Shown in pieces: positions 16,329-20,312 of a DNA stretch of 20,312 nt. A program made the translations under genes and the position numbers. This DNA is from Bacteroidota bacterium (GTDB lineage Bacteria > Bacteroidota > Rhodothermia > Rhodothermales > UBA10348), in assembly GCA_022571135.1 (NCBI GenBank), contig JACZYK010000012.1, positions 1 to 20,312 on the forward strand, given 5' to 3'. The notes beneath the pieces are model-generated. The model did no database searches. It saw nothing but the letters and a program-made list of their open reading frames with translations, and was not told where the DNA came from. Position 1 is the stretch's first letter, and each line of letters begins with the position of its first letter.

Positions 16329-16360
16329 ATTCTTCCAATAATAAAGATTATCATCGGCGA

Positions 16361-16376
16361 CGTTTCACGTGAAACA
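16361..16376. other. parS: parS (ParB-binding) site between rsmG and mnmG
   Basis: CGTTTCACGTGAAACA contains the perfect 14-base palindrome GTTTCACGTGAAAC (16362-16375) and matches parS at 15 of 16 positions. It abuts the mnmG stop codon (16377-16379) and lies 32 bp upstream of the rsmG start. Such sites near gidAB are established marks of the origin-proximal segregation region. Confidence 0.92.
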
Positions 16377-18281
16377 CTAATGCATCGTCTCAACCGGATC
16401 GGCGGACCACTTTTTCAATAGAACCATGAGTACCGATACGTCTGCCGGGCTGACTCCGCTGATGCGTGACGCCTGACCCAGATTCGAAGGTTGAATCTTC
16501 GAAAGCTTCTCCCGCGCCTCCATAGTGATGTTATTCATTTTCGAGTAGTCGATCCCCGATGGAATCTCCATGCTTTCCAGCCGGACCATCTTCTCGACCG
16601 TCTCTCTTTCGCGCTCCAGATAGCCCCTGTACTTCAGATCGATTTCGACGAGCGTTTCGATGGATTCGGGTCCGTCATATTTAGGGACAAAAACGTCACG
16701 TAAATTATTATTATTTAATAACTTAGCAAGCTTCACTTCTGGTCTCAACGCAATCTTGGACAGGCGCTCCGGTCGGACCAGGGGAGAGGTTCCGACGGAT
16801 TCCAGGTAGGCGTTGACCTGGCCGGGAGTCACGTTCTTCTCTTCGATTCGGCGGCGCGTCTCTGCCATCGCTTTCTGCTTTCTCTCCATCCGGTCGACGC
16901 GTTCACTCCCGACCAGTCCCAGTTCGGCGCCGAGAGGCGTAAGACGCGAGTCCGCGTTGTCCTGTCGGAGCAAAATTCTGTGCTCGGCCCGCGAGGTAAA
17001 CATGCGATAGGGCTCATCGGTGCCTTTGGCCACCAGATCGTCAATTAGGACCCCTATATAGGCCTGGGAGCGGCCGAGAACGACTGGCGTTTGATCCTTC
17101 AGGTACTTCACCGCGTTGATCCCGGCCATGAGTCCCTGCGCCGCAGCCTCCTCATAGCCCGTTGTGCCGTTGATCTGGCCCGCAAAAAAGAGGCCCCTCA
17201 CGTTCTTTGTCTCCAGGCTGTACTGAATCTGATAGGGTGGAAAGTAGTCGTATTCGATCGCGTACCCGGGACGCAGCATGTGGACATTTTCGAGTCCCGG
17301 GATTTTCGTGAGCGCGAGTCTCTGCACATCCTCCGGAAGACTTGTCGAGAAGCCGTTCACGTAGATCTCCTCCGTACGCCACCCCTCGGGCTCCAGAAAG
17401 ATCTGATGCCGGTCCTTGTCGGCGAACCGGTCGATCTTGTCTTCGATGGAGGGACAGTACCGCGGCCCCCGACCCTTAATTCTTCCGACGAACATCGGAC
17501 TCCGCTCGAAACCCGTCCGGAGAATGTCGTGAACTTGCGGATTCGTGTATGTGAGCCAGCAACATCTCTGCTCTTCGGGAAGCGCGTCCGTCATGAAGGA
17601 GAACGGTGTGGGAGGACTGTCCCCCGGCTGTTCTTCGACCCGGGTATAGTCGATTGTCCTTCCGTCTATTCTCGGCGGTGTGCCGGTCTTCAGCCTCCCG
17701 CTTTCGAATCCGAGCGAATGAAGGGAGGCCGTCAATCCTTTCGCTGCGCGCTCTCCCATCCGCCCGCCTCCGAACTGCTTCTCCCCGATGTGGATCACGC
17801 CGTTCATGAACGTACCGCTTGTCAGGATCACCGCCCGGGCCAGGATCTCCCGATCGAGCTGCGTAACCACGCCGCGCACACGGCCGTCGGATACGATCAG
17901 GTCGGTCACCATATCGGATCGAAGGAAGAGATTATCGATTCCTTCGAGCTCCTCTCTGATGGTTGCCGCATAAATCGTCCGGTCGCACTGTGCCCGTGGA
18001 GACCAGACAGCCGGACCTTTACGCTTGTTGAGCATTCGGAACTGAATGCCCGCTTTGTCGGTTGTGAGTCCCATCAAACCACCTAAAGCGTCGATTTCTC
18101 GAACAATCTGGCCTTTCCCGATGCCTCCAATAGCCGGATTGCAGGACATGCGTCCGATCGCCTCGAGACTCATCGTTAGGAGCAGCGTGCGCGCACCCAT
18201 GCGCGCGGCGGCCGCGGCTGCCTCTACGCCGGCATGTCCGCCTCCTACGATCAAGATATCATATTCGTAAAGTCGACTCAT
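16377..18281 (-). CDS. mnmG: tRNA uridine-5-carboxymethylaminomethyl modification protein MnmG (GidA)
   Basis: MnmG is the FAD enzyme that, with MnmE, installs the 5-carboxymethylaminomethyl (or aminomethyl) group on wobble uridine-34 of certain tRNAs. The 634 residues match the family. They show an FAD motif GGGHAGVEAA at 13-22, Cys47 in SCNPAIGGIGKG, the second conserved Cys276 in RYCPSIEDKI, and the FAD-domain motif AGQINGTTGYEEAAAQG near 367-383. The segment FTSRAEHRILLRQDNA precedes the MnmE-binding C-terminal region. It overlaps the mnmE stop by four bases (ATGA), which indicates translational coupling with its partner. A local 21-base AT-only run at 16701-16721 encodes an Asn-rich stretch inside the gene. 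The stop abuts a parS sequence. Confidence 0.97.
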   Translation of the reverse strand: MSRLYEYDILIVGGGHAGVEAAAAAARMGARTLLLTMSLEAIGRMSCNPAIGGIGKGQIVREIDALGGLMGLTTDKAGIQFRMLNKRKGPAVWSPRAQCDRTIYAATIREELEGIDNLFLRSDMVTDLIVSDGRVRGVVTQLDREILARAVILTSGTFMNGVIHIGEKQFGGGRMGERAAKGLTASLHSLGFESGRLKTGTPPRIDGRTIDYTRVEEQPGDSPPTPFSFMTDALPEEQRCCWLTYTNPQVHDILRTGFERSPMFVGRIKGRGPRYCPSIEDKIDRFADKDRHQIFLEPEGWRTEEIYVNGFSTSLPEDVQRLALTKIPGLENVHMLRPGYAIEYDYFPPYQIQYSLETKNVRGLFFAGQINGTTGYEEAAAQGLMAGINAVKYLKDQTPVVLGRSQAYIGVLIDDLVAKGTDEPYRMFTSRAEHRILLRQDNADSRLTPLGAELGLVGSERVDRMERKQKAMAETRRRIEEKNVTPGQVNAYLESVGTSPLVRPERLSKIALRPEVKLAKLLNNNNLRDVFVPKYDGPESIETLVEIDLKYRGYLERERETVEKMVRLESMEIPSGIDYSKMNNITMEAREKLSKIQPSNLGQASRISGVSPADVSVLMVLLKKWSADPVETMH

Positions 18282-19678
18282 TTACCTATACAAAATCTGG
18301 AAAAAATCCTCCCGAGTACGTCTTCGTTGGTTGTAGCCCCGGTGATCGCTCCTAGTTCCTGCATCGCTATCCGGAGATCCAAAGCGAGCAGATCACCTGA
18401 CTCGCCCGCGGCTAGCGATCGGGCTGCATTCATCAGCCCTACCATGGCTTTCTCCAGATGATCCCGGTGCCGATCGTTCGTCACGACTATGGCGCCTTCG
18501 CTATACGATGCCTCTCCTCTCACCGCCCGGAGCACCGCCTCGAGAACAGGCTGTACGATGTGTTCGTCCTTCAGGCCTGCCAGGGCGGAGAGCTCAAAAT
18601 CCTGTCCTTCAACCTTATCGAAAGCTTCTGGGGCGTAGTCTCCTTCCACAAGATCTATTTTATTTGCAATCCTGAAGACATGCAATCCGGGATGTGACGT
18701 CTGGAGATTGTTCAAAAACGCCGTTTCGTTCTCGTCCAGTCCAACCGTCGCGTCGAAAACGTAAAGAAGCGCATCTGCCCGTTTAATTGAGCTCTCGGCG
18801 CGGCGCACGCCCTCGGCCTCGAGAACATCCATCGTTTCGCGTAGACCCGCCGTGTCGAAGAACCGGAACCGGAGGCCTTCGAATTCGGCTTCCGCCTCGA
18901 TTTCGTCTCTCGTGGTACCAGGGATTTCAGAAACGATGGCCCGGTCGAAACCCACGAGCGCGTTCAGCAGCGTGGACTTACCGGCGTTCGGCCTGCCTCC
19001 GATGACAATCCTGACGCCATCTCGAACCACACTTCCATACCTGTAGGAGGCAAGGAGCCGCGTCAAAAGCGCTTTGCTCTCCGCCAGAAGGTCGTCGAGG
19101 CGTTTCCTGTCGGCGAACGCGACGTCTTCTTCCGAAAAATCAAGTTCGAGCTCGACGAGCGCGCAGAGGTCAAGCATCTCCTGGCGAATTTGCTCGAGTA
19201 GATCTGAATATCCGCCTTTCATCTGCGCTATCGAGACCTGGTGTGCCTTTCGGGATCCCGCGTGTATGATATCGGCTACCGCCTCGGCCTGGGCCAGATC
19301 TATTTTGCCGTTCAAAAAAGCCCTCTCGGTGAACTCTCCGGGTCTGGCCGGTCGCGCGCCGCTCTCGACGAGCGAGCTGATAATCAGGTGGGAGGCAAAG
19401 TCTCCGCCGTGACAGGTAATCTCGACAACATCCTCGCCCGTGACCGACGCCGGTGCTCGAAATATCGTGGCAACGACCTGATCGATGTCCTCTTCATCGG
19501 AAGAGCGAAGGAATCCGACCGTTGCCGAATTCGAGACCACGTCGTTCAGATCTGCCGGTCCGAAACGCCTGGCGGCGATCGATACCGCTTCAGAGCCGGA
19601 AAGACGCACCATCGCTATGGCGGACAGGCCTCTGGCCGTGGCCAGGGCCACAATGGTATCGGATGCTGCCAAAGGCAT
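18278..19678 (-). CDS. mnmE: tRNA modification GTPase MnmE (TrmE)
   Basis: MnmE is the GTPase partner of MnmG. Its N-terminal domain binds tetrahydrofolate, the helical domain dimerises, and an inserted G domain drives the wobble-uridine modification. The 466 residues show G1 GGRPNAGKS at 227-235, G2 PGTTRDE at 253-259, G3 DTAG at 275-278 and G4 NKID at 339-342. The C-terminal FCIGK carries the invariant Cys463. The folate-binding domain has the usual GEDVVEITCHGG and PGEFTERAFLNGKIDL. ATG 19678 begins right before the conserved DTIVALATARG. The stop shares the ATGA overlap with mnmG, and yidC ends 15 bp upstream, so this is a tightly packed operon. Confidence 0.97.
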   Translation of the reverse strand: MPLAASDTIVALATARGLSAIAMVRLSGSEAVSIAARRFGPADLNDVVSNSATVGFLRSSDEEDIDQVVATIFRAPASVTGEDVVEITCHGGDFASHLIISSLVESGARPARPGEFTERAFLNGKIDLAQAEAVADIIHAGSRKAHQVSIAQMKGGYSDLLEQIRQEMLDLCALVELELDFSEEDVAFADRKRLDDLLAESKALLTRLLASYRYGSVVRDGVRIVIGGRPNAGKSTLLNALVGFDRAIVSEIPGTTRDEIEAEAEFEGLRFRFFDTAGLRETMDVLEAEGVRRAESSIKRADALLYVFDATVGLDENETAFLNNLQTSHPGLHVFRIANKIDLVEGDYAPEAFDKVEGQDFELSALAGLKDEHIVQPVLEAVLRAVRGEASYSEGAIVVTNDRHRDHLEKAMVGLMNAARSLAAGESGDLLALDLRIAMQELGAITGATTNEDVLGRIFSRFCIGK

Positions 19679-19693
19679 GATTATCGCGTTTTC

Positions 19694-20312
19694 CTAGCGC
19701 CGGCCCTTCCGCGCCGAGCGCCCTTTCCGGGTCGGTCGGTCCTTTCCATGAACTTTTTTCCCACCCGGCTTTCTGCCCACTTTTTCTGCCTCTTTCGCCG
19801 CGATTCCCTGCCTTTCGAGCTGTTTGTTGATCAGTTTTTGCTGCACAGCGGTCAACACGTTGTAGCAGAGGTAGTAGAGGTTCAGCCCCGAGGCCAGCTT
19901 GTTGAAGATGATCGGGATTATCACGGGAAAAACATACATGAAGATCTTCTGCTGGGCTCCCGAGCCGGGCGTCGCCTGCATCTTCATCTGGATGACCATG
20001 GAGATTCCCATCAGCAGCGTGAATCCGGCGACGAAGTTGCCGTACGCCGGAATCGTAAACGGCAGGTTCATGATGATGTCCGGCGCCGACAGATCCGTGG
20101 CCCAGAGAAAGCTCTGCTGGCGAAGTTCGATGGACTGCGGCAGAAACATCCATAGCGCGATGATGATCGGATACTGAAGGAGCATCGGAAGACACCCGCC
20201 GAGCGGATTGACCCCCGTTTCCTTGTACATCTTCATCGTGGCTTCCTGCTGTTTCTTCGGGTTGTCCCGGTACTTCTCCTTGATCGCTTCCATGCGCGGC
20301 TGAAGCTCCTTC
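19694..20312 (-). CDS. yidC: Membrane protein insertase YidC/Oxa1, 5'-truncated
   Basis: YidC inserts and folds membrane proteins, alone or with SecYEG. This is the C-terminal 205 residues or so; the frame is open to the right edge, so the N-terminal part including any periplasmic domain is outside. Visible are KELQPRMEAIKEKYRDN, then the cytoplasmic hairpin segment KETGVNPLGGCLPMLLQYP leading into the next membrane helix, and the later helices IFMYVFPVIIPIIFNKLASG and LYYLCYNVLTAVQQKLINKQ. The C terminus is a strongly basic Lys/Arg tail (about the last 35 residues), as expected for ribosome contact. It is the first visible gene of the mnmE-mnmG-rsmG unit. In typical genomes rpmH, rnpA and yidD lie upstream, so these are expected just past the right edge. 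Confidence 0.95.
   Translation of the reverse strand, partial: KELQPRMEAIKEKYRDNPKKQQEATMKMYKETGVNPLGGCLPMLLQYPIIIALWMFLPQSIELRQQSFLWATDLSAPDIIMNLPFTIPAYGNFVAGFTLLMGISMVIQMKMQATPGSGAQQKIFMYVFPVIIPIIFNKLASGLNLYYLCYNVLTAVQQKLINKQLERQGIAAKEAEKVGRKPGGKKVHGKDRPTRKGRSARKGRR

Noticed and set aside
17091..18086. Plus-strand open frame of 331 codons opposite mnmG
   Set aside because: It is antisense to a clear mnmG with all motifs intact; a GC-rich shadow frame.

Overview
The window is a bacterial chromosome segment of about 55% GC by eye. It looks like a Bacteroidota-related lineage, most plausibly Rhodothermota/Salinibacter-like. The reasons are the character of the YidC C-terminal half, the scarcity of Shine-Dalgarno sequences in front of well-supported genes, several TTG starts, and the presence of the mnmE-mnmG-rsmG cluster with ParB-binding (parS) sites. 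The lineage is an inference from protein character, not a search result. Most of the window is ordinary housekeeping sequence; the unusual part is a small accessory pocket between recF and murQ.

Layout. 1-1024 (+): the 3' part of a GT4 glycosyltransferase gene, which runs off the left edge. 994-4332 (-): a two-gene unit, a GT2 glycosyltransferase followed by an MMPL/RND-family transporter. The transporter gene overlaps the GT4 gene tail to tail by 31 bp. 4509-4928 (+): a MaoC-type (R)-hydratase. 4952-7644 (-): recF followed by a lipoprotein M48 metalloprotease. 7645-10096: an accessory pocket. It holds two uncharacterised small genes and a small partner gene overlapping a nucleotidyltransferase gene that has suffered an internal deletion with frameshift. 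On either side of these lie two gene-poor stretches of roughly 0.5 kb. 10097-14606 (+): murQ (cell-wall sugar recycling) and mfd (transcription-coupled repair). 14618-20312 (-): a run of yidC (partial), mnmE, mnmG, rsmG and a WYL-domain regulator.

Two near-perfect parS sequences were found. One lies at 11119-11134 between murQ and mfd. The other lies at 16361-16376, directly against the mnmG stop codon. With the yidC-mnmE-mnmG-rsmG order and recF nearby, they place the window close to the chromosomal origin. By analogy with the usual rpmH-rnpA-yidD-yidC order, dnaA/oriC would lie beyond the right edge. No parA or parB gene is present in the window, although these genes often sit next to rsmG.

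How the genes fit together. YidC inserts membrane proteins. MnmE and MnmG jointly modify the tRNA wobble uridine, and RsmG methylates 16S rRNA. RecF and Mfd handle gap repair and stalled-polymerase repair. MurQ recycles peptidoglycan amino sugar, and the M48 lipoprotein probably does envelope quality control. The GT2, GT4 and RND genes may act on surface glycolipids. I found no intact novel multi-gene system. The best candidates for follow-up are the decayed nucleotidyltransferase cassette, the two unassigned small proteins, the unexplained open frame fused in frame upstream of murQ, and the parS pair.
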